The notes: generated by a model from the sequence alone, not told the origin. Positions 16,553 to 25,054 are shown, counted from the first letter of the stretch. The stretch is DNA of 32,570 bases from Caryophanales bacterium (GCA_021621525.1 JAJVUU010000019.1:1-32570); one strand, 5' to 3'. Translations and numbers: made by a program.

Positions 16553-17202
16553 GGTTTTTTGTTGTCATCGTGAAGTTCTTTAAGAAGCCTGTCTGCCTCC
16601 TCGGCCGTCAGCTTGCCCTTCTGCAACATAGATAGAATGGTCTTTTGAAGTTCTTCCTTGCTTTCGACGGGCTTTCCTTCACTTTTCATCACAGCCGAAG
16701 ATTCTGAGACAGAAATATTCTTACATTCCTTAAGTACCTTCTTGAAAGGAGTCTCGACATAGCGATAGGAGCAGAAGAGAAAAGCAGCTTCAAATAGGAC
16801 AAAGAAGACATACGTCACGATATTGCCCTCTTCGATCACCCTTCTTCCATCATCCATGATACCCTGAAGTCCGACAAAGAAATAAATGCTTTCAAGAAGA
16901 AGAAGGACGATGCCGGATATGCGGAGAATCTTGTTGATGAAATGGAAGTTATAAAGGCTTGACATAAAAAGGCTGAGCAAGGAAAGGAGCGCATTCAGAC
17001 TCAGGAAGACGATGACAAATATACTCATCACCCCTGGAAGAACGACACGGATGTTGATGCTATCCTGCTTCTGAAGAAACGTCATGTCATTCAAAAGGGC
17101 ATATTGGCTATGCCCGGCCAGCATGAGAAGGAGAAGGGCAATAGAAAAGACAAGCATGCAGATGCTCGGAATGAAATTCTTCTTATTCAACTGGTTTGTC
17201 AT
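16549..17202 (-). CDS. Four-TM membrane protein with C-terminal SHOCT-like motif
   Basis: The product is a 217-residue protein with four likely membrane helices (about 11-30, 53-80, 92-111 and 128-147). A soluble tail of about 65 residues ends in a short helical hairpin, KTILSMLQKGKLTAEEADRL (187-206), resembling SHOCT-type C-terminal domains, which often occur in envelope or oligomerising proteins. The start at 17202 is preferred because AGGAG lies 8 bases before it; the longer frame would add 18 basic residues from inside uvrC. It overlaps the 3' end of uvrC by 20 bases, so it is probably cotranscribed and coupled. Function is unknown; a role in repair is not implied by the sequence. Confidence 0.75.
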   Translation of the reverse strand: MTNQLNKKNFIPSICMLVFSIALLLLMLAGHSQYALLNDMTFLQKQDSINIRVVLPGVMSIFVIVFLSLNALLSLLSLFMSSLYNFHFINKILRISGIVLLLLESIYFFVGLQGIMDDGRRVIEEGNIVTYVFFVLFEAAFLFCSYRYVETPFKKVLKECKNISVSESSAVMKSEGKPVESKEELQKTILSMLQKGKLTAEEADRLLKELHDDNKKP

Positions 17203-19024
17203 GTGTGAAGCTCCTGTTCTGTTCTTTCGATCCCTTCTTTTCCTTAAGATACTCATCTCTCTTCTTCAGAATCTCCTGTGCAGCCAGGCCGGGAACGACC
17301 TGGGAGAGTTCCTGCAAGGTGATATCCTCCAAGGATTCCATGCTGGGATAAAGTTCGAGAAGCTTGTTCCTTCTTTTTTCGCCGATACCGGGAATGTCAT
17401 CATAGATGGTCTTATAAAGGGCCTTGCCCCTTTTTCCTCTATGATAGGTGATGGCAAAGCGATGGATCTCATCCTGCATGCGCATCAGAAGGAAGAACAA
17501 AGGGGAATTGCGCTGAAGAGGAATCTCCTCGCCGGTGTCGGCATTGATCAGAGTGTCCGTCTCATGCCTGTCATTCTTCTGAAGGCCGGCAAGAGGAATG
17601 TCGACTCCGACAGCCTCCTTGACTTCAAGGCCGACCTCACACTGGGTATAACCGCCATCCAGGATGATGAGATCAGGCATTTTGGCCTTTTCTTCCTTGA
17701 GCCTGGTAAACCTCCTAGTGAGCACTTCCCTCATGGAAGCAAGGTCATCCTGCGGGTTAGGCTGGGTGATCTTATACTTACGGTATTGCTGGGGAGCTTT
17801 CTCGCCATTGATGTATTTGACCATGGCACCGACGGGTTCATAGCCTTGGGTGTGGGAGTTGTCATAGAGTTCGATGTCAAGAGGCGTCTTCCTAAGCCCT
17901 AGTTTGCTCTTGAGTTCTTCCAACAGCTGGAGCACGTCATCTTCAAGCCTTGCCGTCTGGAAATGCTGGTCGAGCATCTGCTTGGAATTCTCCAAAGCCA
18001 TCAGAAGCATATCCTTCTTCTTTCCCCTGGAAGGGGATAGCACCTTGATGCCCAAAGACTCCTGTAAGACAAAAGCCACCTCCATCGTCGGGACGATCAG
18101 CTCCTTTGGCTTGTCATCATGTTTTTCATAGAACTGAAGGATGATTTCTTCCAATTCTTCATTGATATCGTCCTCCAATTCTTCGACATAGCAATTTTTT
18201 CCAAGCAAAACACCTTTTCTATATAAGAGAAAGACGACACATAGATATCCCTCGCGGATGGAATATCCGACGATATCCCTGCTGATATGGTCCTGAAAGA
18301 TGATCTTCTGTCCGGACGTCGTCTGATTGACAGCCGAAATGAGTTCCTTATATTCCTGAGCCTTCTCAAATTCCAGCTTTTCGCTTGCCGCCTTCATCTT
18401 TTCCTTCAAGGAGGAAGTAAGGCTTGCGACATCGCCGCTGAAGAACCTGGTGATGTCATTTACCATCTCCTTATAGTCTTTCTCCTCGACCTTCTTCATG
18501 CATGGCGCAAGGCACTGGCCGAGATGATAATACAGGCATGGTTTGCTTGGAATGTTCTTACATTTCCTGAGGGGATAGATCTTGTTGAGAAGGTCAATCA
18601 TCTTATAGGCATTGGAGCTGTTGGGGAATGGGCCGAAATAATAATAGCCTTTCTCCTTGTCGCTTCTTGCTATCTTCAGATAAGGATCTCCCTTCTTCTT
18701 CAAAGCGATATACGGATACATCCTGTCATCCATCAACATGATGTTGTACTTCGGATAGTATTTATGTATCAAGGAGATTTCAAGAAGCAGGGCTTCCTTT
18801 TCGCTGTTTGTCTCGATGATGTCGAAGTCGCGGATTTCCTGAACCATACGAAAGACTTTGCCGACCTGAGGCCTGGTAAAATACTGCTTTACCCGCTTAA
18901 GAAGCGATTTGGCCTTTCCGACGTAGATGATGGTACCACTGGCATCCTTCATCTGATAGGATCCGGGGACATCCGGAAGAAGGCTGATTTTCTGCTTCAG
19001 GACAGGATAATCCAGATAGGACAT
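17183..19024 (-). CDS. uvrC: Excinuclease ABC subunit C
   Basis: The product is the 613-residue nuclease subunit of nucleotide excision repair, which cuts on both sides of a lesion after UvrA/UvrB recognition. The N-terminal GIY-YIG domain (about 15-100) has GSYQM and YVGKAKSLLKRV. Four cysteines (155, 163, 171, 175) match the spacing of the iron-sulfur motif reported for UvrC. A UVR segment lies at about 205-235. The C-terminal RNase H-like nuclease has Asp388 in YDNSHTQG, Asp456 in ILDGG and His521 in DEIHRFAITYHR. Tandem helix-hairpin-helix motifs run from about 542 to 592. The tail is short and charged. It starts one base after the mutS2 stop codon. Length is normal and all catalytic residues are present. 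Confidence 0.97.
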   Translation of the reverse strand: MSYLDYPVLKQKISLLPDVPGSYQMKDASGTIIYVGKAKSLLKRVKQYFTRPQVGKVFRMVQEIRDFDIIETNSEKEALLLEISLIHKYYPKYNIMLMDDRMYPYIALKKKGDPYLKIARSDKEKGYYYFGPFPNSSNAYKMIDLLNKIYPLRKCKNIPSKPCLYYHLGQCLAPCMKKVEEKDYKEMVNDITRFFSGDVASLTSSLKEKMKAASEKLEFEKAQEYKELISAVNQTTSGQKIIFQDHISRDIVGYSIREGYLCVVFLLYRKGVLLGKNCYVEELEDDINEELEEIILQFYEKHDDKPKELIVPTMEVAFVLQESLGIKVLSPSRGKKKDMLLMALENSKQMLDQHFQTARLEDDVLQLLEELKSKLGLRKTPLDIELYDNSHTQGYEPVGAMVKYINGEKAPQQYRKYKITQPNPQDDLASMREVLTRRFTRLKEEKAKMPDLIILDGGYTQCEVGLEVKEAVGVDIPLAGLQKNDRHETDTLINADTGEEIPLQRNSPLFFLLMRMQDEIHRFAITYHRGKRGKALYKTIYDDIPGIGEKRRNKLLELYPSMESLEDITLQELSQVVPGLAAQEILKKRDEYLKEKKGSKEQNRSFTHDKPVE

Positions 19025-19025
19025 A

Positions 19026-21377
19026 TCATTTCAGATGGACGATGGTTGCACCAAGCCCACCTTCTCCCTCCCCGCCGAGGCGATAATCCTTGACAAAATC
19101 CTTATGATTCTGAAGGTACTTCCAGACGGCATTCTTCAAGGCAAAAGTACCTGTACCGTGAATGATGCGGACATAGCTGAACTTTCTGATCCTGCTGGAG
19201 TCCAAGAAGGAGACGACGTTTCTCATGGCTTCATCGACATGCTGGCCGATGATGTTTAGTTCAAGTCCCTGGCTTGGGCCGACATTGAGGATGGCAGAAT
19301 CGATGCCTGCCGTATGTTCCTTCTTCGCTTTGACATCGCTTGCCGTGAGTCTGGCCCTTTTTAGGCCATCGATTTTCCTTCGGATGCGAAGGCCGTCCAT
19401 ATCCAACAGGACTTCATTCTTTTTGACCTCGACGACCTTACCTTTGCGATGGTCCTCATCCTCGAGGATTTCGCCAAGCTTGATTTCTTTCAGCATCTCC
19501 TTCTTCGGGCTTGTCTGGGAACCGACCGGACCGCTTTCGGCAATCTTCTTGAGTTCACCCTTCTTCTGACTGACCTCGCTATAGCTCATGCCGCCTTTCT
19601 TGTTCTCGTTTTCCTTCCAGATGCGGTTGATTTCCTCAAGGCGTTCTTCGACAAGCCTGTTGATTTTGCTTTCAGCCTTCATCTTGATGGAATTCTTTTC
19701 GTCATTGAGGGAGTCGATGGCCTTCTGTCGTTTGTCAGCCAGACGTTCCAGGTCCTTCTTGGCATTATCAAGATCCCTGGCTTTCTTCTCGTTCTGGGCA
19801 ACCTGCTCTGTCAGTTTTTCCATCAAGGCATCGGTGTCCTTGTCGCTTCTTTCTTTCTGAAAGGCAACGGCATCATCAAGGATGCTCTCATCCAGTCCCA
19901 TCTGCCTTGCAAGAAGAATACCATAGCTTTTTCCCGTCGTATGAAGCAAAAGCCGATAGGTAGGCTTGAGGCCTGTCGTATTGAATTCCATGGCACCTGT
20001 AAGACACTTAGGGTCACCTGCTGCATAAATCTTCAGTCCATCAAAATGGGATGTCATCATGGTGAAGCATCCTTTTCTCTCAAAGAATTTCAATAATCCA
20101 ACACCGATGGCTTCGCCATCTTTCGGAGATGTTCCTTCTCCGACTTCATCAATGATGACAAGTGATTTCGGGCTGGCTTTCAAAGTGATGTTCTTGATGC
20201 CAAGAAGATGGCTGGAGAACGTCGAAAGGTTATCCATGACAGATTGATTGTCGCCTCCGAGAAAGAAGACATCATCCATGAAAGGAACCTTGGCAGAATC
20301 AAGACATGGTACAAGAAGGCCCAGTTTGTCCATCATGCAGGCAAGGGCCGTAGCCTTGATGAAGATGGATTTACCACCCGCATTGGGACCGGTGATCAAC
20401 AAGACTTTCGGTTCGTCCTTCCCTCCGAGGGTGATGGAATTGGACACCACCTTCTTTGCCTTCAGAAGAGGGTGGAAGAGTCCGATCAGGGAAAGCTCAT
20501 CCTCACTTTGCGTCGCAATGCAGCCGTTATAGGAATTGCCGAAGCGAAGAGAGCCCAGATACCGATCGAAGACCGATATGATTTCATAATCCCGTTTCAG
20601 ATATTTCAGCTGTTTTCCGGCCTTGGAGGACAAGTCCGCCAATATCTTCATGACTTCCGTTTGTTCCTCTGAGACCAGGGAGGTCAGCTTATTGCGTATT
20701 TCAAGGACTTCATAAGGTACCATAAAGACGGTTTCGCCTGTCGAAGAATACGAAATGACGCTTCCCTTGACATATCCTTTGTTTGCCGTCTTGACGGCAA
20801 GGACCTCCTGGTCACCCTTCAGGGCGATGGAATTGCTTTCCAAGTACATGTTATACCTGTTCTTATAGGTGTTCATGATATTGGAAAGCTGCTTTCTTCT
20901 GTCACGGATGGCACTTCTGAGTTCGGCAAGCTTAGGTGTAGCATGATCGGCGATGGTCATATCGTCCTGGATGCAGAAGGACAGATCTCGTTTCAGCTGG
21001 GTCAGAGGGTTGAGATCCAAGGCATCATCATTGAGATGATAATATTCTTTCTTGTCATAAAGGATGTCATAGATATATTCGCTGGAGGAAAGCAGGTCCA
21101 TGATGCTTCCAAGTTCAGCCACGGAGAGGACGCTTTGTTTCTCCAAACCCGCAAAGATGGGGTCCATATCCAATAAGGAAGGGATGGCAATCTCATGTCC
21201 GTCATGCAAAAAACGGGAGAACTCTTCAAGATACTGATGAGAAGTTTCTACTTCAAATGCGTCCTTGGCTAGATAGTTTTCCCTGTCAAAGCTGTTTTTC
21301 AGACCCTGAAGAGAAAAATATCCCTTCAGCATTTCGATGACCTGGTCGACTTCATGATTCAAATAATTCTCTTCCAT
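19026..21377 (-). CDS. mutS2: Endonuclease MutS2
   Basis: The product is a 783-residue MutS-family ATPase lacking the mismatch-recognition domain; MutS2 proteins act on recombination intermediates or collided ribosomes. A core/lever region (about 1-300) precedes the ATPase with Walker A GPNAGGKS (330-337), Walker B VIIDEVGEGTSP and the TSH switch near 442. A long charged coiled coil spans about 500-600, then a KOW-like linker, then a C-terminal Smr domain (about 705-783) with HGTGT (740-744). The Smr LDLxG motif reads LNIIG, so its usual Asp is Asn. The gene is preceded by an extended -10 promoter and followed at 1-base spacing by uvrC. Closeness to RNase HIII and UvrC recalls Bacillus gene order. 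Confidence 0.96.
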   Translation of the reverse strand: MEENYLNHEVDQVIEMLKGYFSLQGLKNSFDRENYLAKDAFEVETSHQYLEEFSRFLHDGHEIAIPSLLDMDPIFAGLEKQSVLSVAELGSIMDLLSSSEYIYDILYDKKEYYHLNDDALDLNPLTQLKRDLSFCIQDDMTIADHATPKLAELRSAIRDRRKQLSNIMNTYKNRYNMYLESNSIALKGDQEVLAVKTANKGYVKGSVISYSSTGETVFMVPYEVLEIRNKLTSLVSEEQTEVMKILADLSSKAGKQLKYLKRDYEIISVFDRYLGSLRFGNSYNGCIATQSEDELSLIGLFHPLLKAKKVVSNSITLGGKDEPKVLLITGPNAGGKSIFIKATALACMMDKLGLLVPCLDSAKVPFMDDVFFLGGDNQSVMDNLSTFSSHLLGIKNITLKASPKSLVIIDEVGEGTSPKDGEAIGVGLLKFFERKGCFTMMTSHFDGLKIYAAGDPKCLTGAMEFNTTGLKPTYRLLLHTTGKSYGILLARQMGLDESILDDAVAFQKERSDKDTDALMEKLTEQVAQNEKKARDLDNAKKDLERLADKRQKAIDSLNDEKNSIKMKAESKINRLVEERLEEINRIWKENENKKGGMSYSEVSQKKGELKKIAESGPVGSQTSPKKEMLKEIKLGEILEDEDHRKGKVVEVKKNEVLLDMDGLRIRRKIDGLKRARLTASDVKAKKEHTAGIDSAILNVGPSQGLELNIIGQHVDEAMRNVVSFLDSSRIRKFSYVRIIHGTGTFALKNAVWKYLQNHKDFVKDYRLGGEGEGGLGATIVHLK

Positions 21378-21414
21378 AATCTTTTCTTCTTTCTAATACT
21401 GATATAGGCATTTG

Positions 21415-21423
21415 ATTATACCA
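21415..21423 (-). promoter_or_regulatory. Extended -10 promoter of mutS2-uvrC
   Basis: On the minus strand TGGTATAAT (21423-21415) is an extended -10, 38 bases before the mutS2 ATG, with no recognisable -35. It lies back-to-back with the rnhC promoter. Confidence 0.6.
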
Positions 21424-21463
21424 TAGCAAAAGAGCGTGTGCCGTTTACTTTTCGTGATTTGTT

Positions 21464-21492
21464 TTGTCCTTCAGGCTTCAATGGATTACAAT
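21464..21492 (+). promoter_or_regulatory. Predicted rnhC promoter, giving a very short leader
   Basis: -35 TTGTCC (21464-21469), a 17-base spacer and -10 TACAAT (21487-21492). The expected transcript start is at about 21499, two bases before the ATG at 21501. Confidence 0.5.
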
Positions 21493-21500
21493 ATAACCAA

Positions 21501-22427
21501 ATGACTTACATCACCATCAAAACAACCAAGGACAAAGCCCTGGCCATCGCCTCGACCCTTCACATCCCCCTTATCAAAGCTATCAAAAACGAATATGATT
21601 TTTTCGAAGGCGACTACGAGAGCATCCATATTCATGCCTATACCAGCAAGAAGAAAGATGTCTCCATCACTTTTTCCGGAAAAGAGGAAGAAGAGGTCAA
21701 GGTGCTCGTCCGCTATTTCTTCGATGACTTCGAAGTCAAGACGATCGACGAAGCAAAAAAGAGAAATATCTCCTCATCCTGGTTGGACACCGGTTGTCAA
21801 ATCGGATCCGATGAAGTCGGAAAAGGTGACTTCTTCGGTCCTCTGGTCGTCTGCGCAAGCTATGTCCAGGACACAGACATTTCCTATCTGAAATCCATGC
21901 GAATCGACGATTCAAAGAAGATGAACGATGACTACATCCAGGAGATTGCCCCCCTATTGAAAAAGAAGATTCCGAATTACATCGTCATGATCAGCGCAGA
22001 AAAGCTTTCCAGATTGCATGAGAGTGGTTTCAACATCGACCGTGTGCTCTCCTTGACGCACAATCTCGCCCAATCCGGGCTTTGTAAAAAATATCAGCTT
22101 GAAAACTCCATCCCTGTCTATATCGATCAGTTCCTGAAAGAAGAAAACTATCGTAAATACGTCAAGGATGACATCATTTCAAATCCCCTTGTCTTCAAGA
22201 CAAAAGGTGAATCATACTATCCTTCCGTAGCCGTCGCCAGCGTCCTGGCCAGGGATGCCTTCTTAAAGGAATGGAAACACATGGAGAGTGTTTTCTCCTA
22301 TCCGATTCCAAAAGGCGCCTCAGGGCTGGTCGACAACGCCTTCGGTGTCCTGAAGAACCGGTATGGAGAAGGTGAAGTATCGAAATATGTAAAAAAATTC
22401 TTCAGCAACTATAAAAAAAGAAGCTGA
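21501..22427 (+). CDS. rnhC: Ribonuclease HIII
   Basis: The product is a 308-residue enzyme that removes RNA from RNA-DNA hybrids such as R-loops and Okazaki primers. The N-terminal ~90 residues form the TBP-like substrate-binding domain specific to RNase HIII. The catalytic domain begins with IGSDEVGKGDFFGPL, with Asp104 and Glu105 as the DE pair. It continues with IDDSKKM (135-141), Asp209 in VYIDQF and the SVASVLARDAF region. The reading frame is open further upstream, but conserved family sequence begins at the ATG at 21501. There is no Shine-Dalgarno before it and a promoter-like sequence ends only eight bases away, which suggests leaderless or near-leaderless translation. It is divergent from mutS2 across about 120 bases. 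Confidence 0.93.
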   Translation: MTYITIKTTKDKALAIASTLHIPLIKAIKNEYDFFEGDYESIHIHAYTSKKKDVSITFSGKEEEEVKVLVRYFFDDFEVKTIDEAKKRNISSSWLDTGCQIGSDEVGKGDFFGPLVVCASYVQDTDISYLKSMRIDDSKKMNDDYIQEIAPLLKKKIPNYIVMISAEKLSRLHESGFNIDRVLSLTHNLAQSGLCKKYQLENSIPVYIDQFLKEENYRKYVKDDIISNPLVFKTKGESYYPSVAVASVLARDAFLKEWKHMESVFSYPIPKGASGLVDNAFGVLKNRYGEGEVSKYVKKFFSNYKKRS

Positions 22428-22467
22428 GACGATATAATAATGTCAAGTTTGGAAAGGAGAAGAACCC

Positions 22468-22851
22468 ATGAAAAAGAATTTTTTGTTCGCTGCTATTTCT
22501 TTGGTGTCCAACTTCTCTAAGTACCAGGAAGACAACGATACCAGGATGAAGGGAATGGAAATCGAGAAGAACAGCGAATTCATCATTTCCGGAACATACA
22601 AGAACGTCAACAACTTCTGGGGTATCAACGTCACTGACACAAACACCGAAGATTACTTCTATACCTTCGACAGCAACGACTATGGAAAGGTCGTCAAGAA
22701 CGGAGAAGAAGTCTCTTTTTCGGATATCAAGGAAGGCGATACCCTTCGAGTCACTTACGATGGAAGCGTCTCGTTGGTCTTCCCTCCGAAGCTCAACAAT
22801 GTCACCAAGATTGAAATCGTCGGTGGACCATCAGAGAGCAGCGAACAATAA
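22468..22851 (+). CDS. Small exported protein, DUF3221-like
   Basis: The product is 127 residues, with GGAAAGGAG 8 bases upstream of the ATG. The N-terminus (MKKNFLFAAISLVS) looks like a shortened signal peptide but lacks the lipobox Cys found in the other lipoproteins of this window, so it may be poorly exported or have lost that segment. The body (about 35-120) has the small beta-barrel pattern of DUF3221-type proteins: IKEGDTLRVTYDGSV followed by a P-x-x-L/I and a terminal KIEIV strand. Function is unknown. A TATAAT at 22433-22438 sits between rnhC and this gene. Its 3' end overlaps by 21 bases, tail to tail, a minus-strand membrane-protein remnant. Confidence 0.65.
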   Translation: MKKNFLFAAISLVSNFSKYQEDNDTRMKGMEIEKNSEFIISGTYKNVNNFWGINVTDTNTEDYFYTFDSNDYGKVVKNGEEVSFSDIKEGDTLRVTYDGSVSLVFPPKLNNVTKIEIVGGPSESSEQ

Positions 22852-23082
22852 TATCATTGCAAAGATGCCGATCAGGATATAAGCACCGGCAAAGGAAAAG
22901 AAATAGAGTCCCAGCGTGATATAGTCAATGACGATGTTCCTTTTTCCTTTATGTGGATGATAGAAAAGAACGAGAGGAGAAAGGAAAAGAATGCCGGGAT
23001 ATTTGCCCATGCCCAGATTGCTTGCCATCTGGTTTTTTGCAAAGATGATTTCGATGGTAGCATCGAAAACAGCGAACCTATT
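22831..23082 (-). pseudogene. 3' remnant of a membrane-protein gene
   Basis: On the minus strand an open frame of about 83 codons without a usable start encodes a strongly membrane-like tail. It has a helix near PGILFLSPLVLFY, a basic loop HPHKGKR, and a second long hydrophobic stretch (about 20 residues or more) ending at TGA 22831-22833. The frame extends upstream of the ATG at 23028 with sensible residues (FAVFDATIEIIFAKNQ) to a stop at 23083-23085, and no ribosome site precedes that ATG. I read it as a gene that lost its 5' end. The family is not recognised. Overlap with the antisense of the lipase fragment's apparent N-terminus shows the latter's first ~45 codons are spurious. Confidence 0.5.
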
Positions 23083-24234
23083 CTACCTTCTCAGGTGAGT
23101 TTGAAGAAGGAAGACCTTTACAGTTATAGCTCTGAGCCACCTCGCGGAGTCATCGAGTCCGCTTTCCAAAAAAACATTCATTACGACAACATCTACAGCA
23201 TCGTCAATTTCAACGATGTCGTCCCCCTTGTCGCCATGAAAGAATTCGGTTTTGCAAGATATGGCATCGACATGTATCTGACCGATGCGTTATTCGACGA
23301 AAACTATTCAAGCAACATCGAAGCGGTCAAAAAGCAGTTTGCTGAAGTAGACAATTATGATTCCCTGGGCTCCACCTATTATATCGATGGTTTCAAATAT
23401 CATCAAAGCAAAAAGAAATCCATGATGAATTATCGTCAGGGACTATACTTGAGGGAACTCCTTCATCTGATGACGGAAGGCATCGAAAGCAAAGACAATT
23501 ATGTCTCGACAATTCAAAGCGGTCTGAGACGCATCATGTCTTTCGTCTAGGGTTCTGGCGTACCGAAAGATTCGCTTATCGAATTTTGCTTTTCCCTGAT
23601 CACAGAAGTGATTTCCGACAATCTCACAACGATTCTGATTGATGACTTGATGCACCAATCAGGGAGCTTCGCCAAAGATTTCATGCCAATACTGTTAAAT
23701 GCCTTCGATAAATTCGGATGCCCCATGGATGAAAAAGAGCTGCGTTCTTCCTTAGGCAACCTATTCAATGCTCTCATAGATTCCTTCAAGCATGACATCT
23801 TATTGCTTCTGACCTTGATCAACAAAAGCAATGTTTCTTCCATTGCAAGAGGTCATTATCCGGAACTATGCCTAAGCCATCTGATGGCCAGAGACAGAAA
23901 TTATACTTCCTCTCCCATAAGCTACGATATGGAAGGAAAATACTATCTGATCTATGGTCAGCAAGACATTTCCATATCCATCACAAAAAACAATGAATTG
24001 CTTGCCGAATTCAGTCAGGAGACATGTCAAGTCGATAATGGAATCACCTATGGATTGGATTATGACAACAGTTTCATATGTTATTTGCCATATGGGCAGG
24101 ATTATGAAGTGATTTCCAATCAGAAGATTCAAGTTTTTTCCTGCAGCCTATCGAAGGAAAAAGAAGAAAAAATCGATTTAAAGGCAAAAGCCGAAGGTGA
24201 AAAATTCCACTACTCCATTTCCAAAAGTGCCTAA
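23083..24234 (+). pseudogene. C-terminal part of a class 3 lipase-like gene, truncated and with an in-frame stop
   Basis: The single plus-strand frame is open from before 23083 to TAG at 23548-23550, then open again in the same frame to the stop at 24234. The first part matches the second half of an alpha/beta-hydrolase class 3 lipase: DLYSYSSEPPRG, then NIYSIVNFNDVVPLV with the presumed catalytic Asp, and FGFARYGIDMYL. The first half with the GxSxG nucleophile is absent. The part after the amber stop is hydrophobic/helical, then a beta-rich tail, as in long lipase-family proteins of this group of bacteria. Missing 5' end, no start signal and an internal stop make it a pseudogene. The breakpoint coincides with that of the minus-strand membrane remnant. 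Confidence 0.65.
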
Positions 24235-24258
24235 GAACCACAAAAATCATTTTTCTCC

Positions 24259-24287
24259 TTGACTATTCACCAACGCTGACATATACT
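24259..24287 (+). promoter_or_regulatory. Promoter of infC-rpmI-rplT
   Basis: -35 TTGACT (24259-24264), a 17-base spacer and -10 TATACT (24282-24287): one mismatch to consensus in each hexamer. The transcript should start near 24294, giving a leader of about 187 bases. Confidence 0.85.
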
Positions 24288-24293
24288 TAAAGA

Positions 24294-24480
24294 CGCGAAA
24301 AATTCGCGACTAGGAAAGAGAACTACGTTCACACCTGACTGGATTTTGTTCTGGTAGGTCAAATGCCTATGTAATCGTTAACAAGATTTTTATCTTGTTA
24401 GCTATTCAATGGTTATAAACAGGTTTCTCTTTTCTTGGGAAACCTGTTTTTCGTTGACATTCCATAGGAGGGATTCGCTT
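24294..24480 (+). ncRNA. L20-type leader RNA with attenuator
   Basis: The leader before infC-rpmI-rplT begins with hairpin CGCGAA-AAA-TTCGCG (24294-24308). It has a second perfect 9-bp hairpin TAACAAGAT/ATCTTGTTA (24379-24400) and ends in a strong terminator (24417-24451) just before the infC ribosome site. This position and layout fit the L20 leader of Firmicutes, where free ribosomal protein L20 binds the leader and causes premature termination. I identify it by context and hairpins, not by an alignment to the Rfam model. Confidence 0.7.
24417..24451 (+). terminator. Attenuator terminator in the infC leader
   Basis: AAACAGGTTTC (24417-24427) pairs perfectly with GAAACCTGTTT (24439-24449), an 11-bp stem with an 11-base loop, and the T run continues to 24451. 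It lies 14 bases before the infC Shine-Dalgarno, so it must be read through or prevented for the operon to be expressed. Confidence 0.85.
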
Positions 24481-25041
24481 ATAAACATTTATCAAGGAAA
24501 CAACAATCGTCCACGTCCGAACAAAAATCAGAATTCCGATCTGGTTAACGAACGTATCCACTTCAAAGAAGTTCTTCTGATTGGTCCTGAAGGAGAAGCA
24601 TTCGGCGTTGTCCCGATGAAAGTTGCTCAGCAAAAATCCATCGAAGCCGGTATGGATCTTCTTTGTGTTTCGCCTAATGCCAAGCCACCTGTCTGCCGTA
24701 TCCTGGATTATGGCAAGTACAAATTCGAAAAAGACAAGAAGGCCAAAGAAGCAAAAAAGAACCAAAAGAAGACTGTCGTCAAAGAGATTCGTTTCACTGC
24801 TACCACGGACACTCATGACCTTGAAACAAAAGCAAAGGCTACCATTCGTTTCTTAGAAGAAGGAAACAAGGTTAAAGTCAGCGTATTTATCAAGGGACGT
24901 ATGAGAAGCAGGATGGACATTGTTACCGATACCCTGAACAAGTTCCTAGACATGGTCAAAGACTATTCCACCCATGACAAGGAACCTGAAATGTTGGGTA
25001 GAGACTACTATGTCGTGTTAAGTCCGAAGAAAAACAAATAG
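24481..25041 (+). CDS. infC: Translation initiation factor IF-3
   Basis: The product is a 186-residue factor that binds the 30S subunit, prevents premature subunit joining and discriminates against non-standard start codons. The N-domain has LVNERIHFKEVLLIGPEGE, the linker DYGKYKFEKDKK, and the C-domain KEIRFTATTDTHDLETK. No ATG/GTG/TTG fits the conserved N-terminus. AGGAGG (24466-24471) is 9 bases before an in-frame ATA at 24481, while the next candidate, ATT at 24487, is 15 bases away. I therefore place the start at ATA. Rare AUU/AUC/AUA starts are a known basis of IF3 autoregulation. The 24409 ATG frame runs through the attenuator and is not credible. It heads the operon with rpmI and rplT. 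Confidence 0.93.
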   Translation: MNIYQGNNNRPRPNKNQNSDLVNERIHFKEVLLIGPEGEAFGVVPMKVAQQKSIEAGMDLLCVSPNAKPPVCRILDYGKYKFEKDKKAKEAKKNQKKTVVKEIRFTATTDTHDLETKAKATIRFLEEGNKVKVSVFIKGRMRSRMDIVTDTLNKFLDMVKDYSTHDKEPEMLGRDYYVVLSPKKNK

Positions 25042-25054
25042 GAGGGCAATCACT

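Noticed and set aside
22951..23082. N-terminal 44 codons of the plus-strand frame leading into the lipase fragment
   Set aside because: They are antisense to the membrane-protein remnant, which looks truly coding there; the plus-strand residues do not resemble a lipase.
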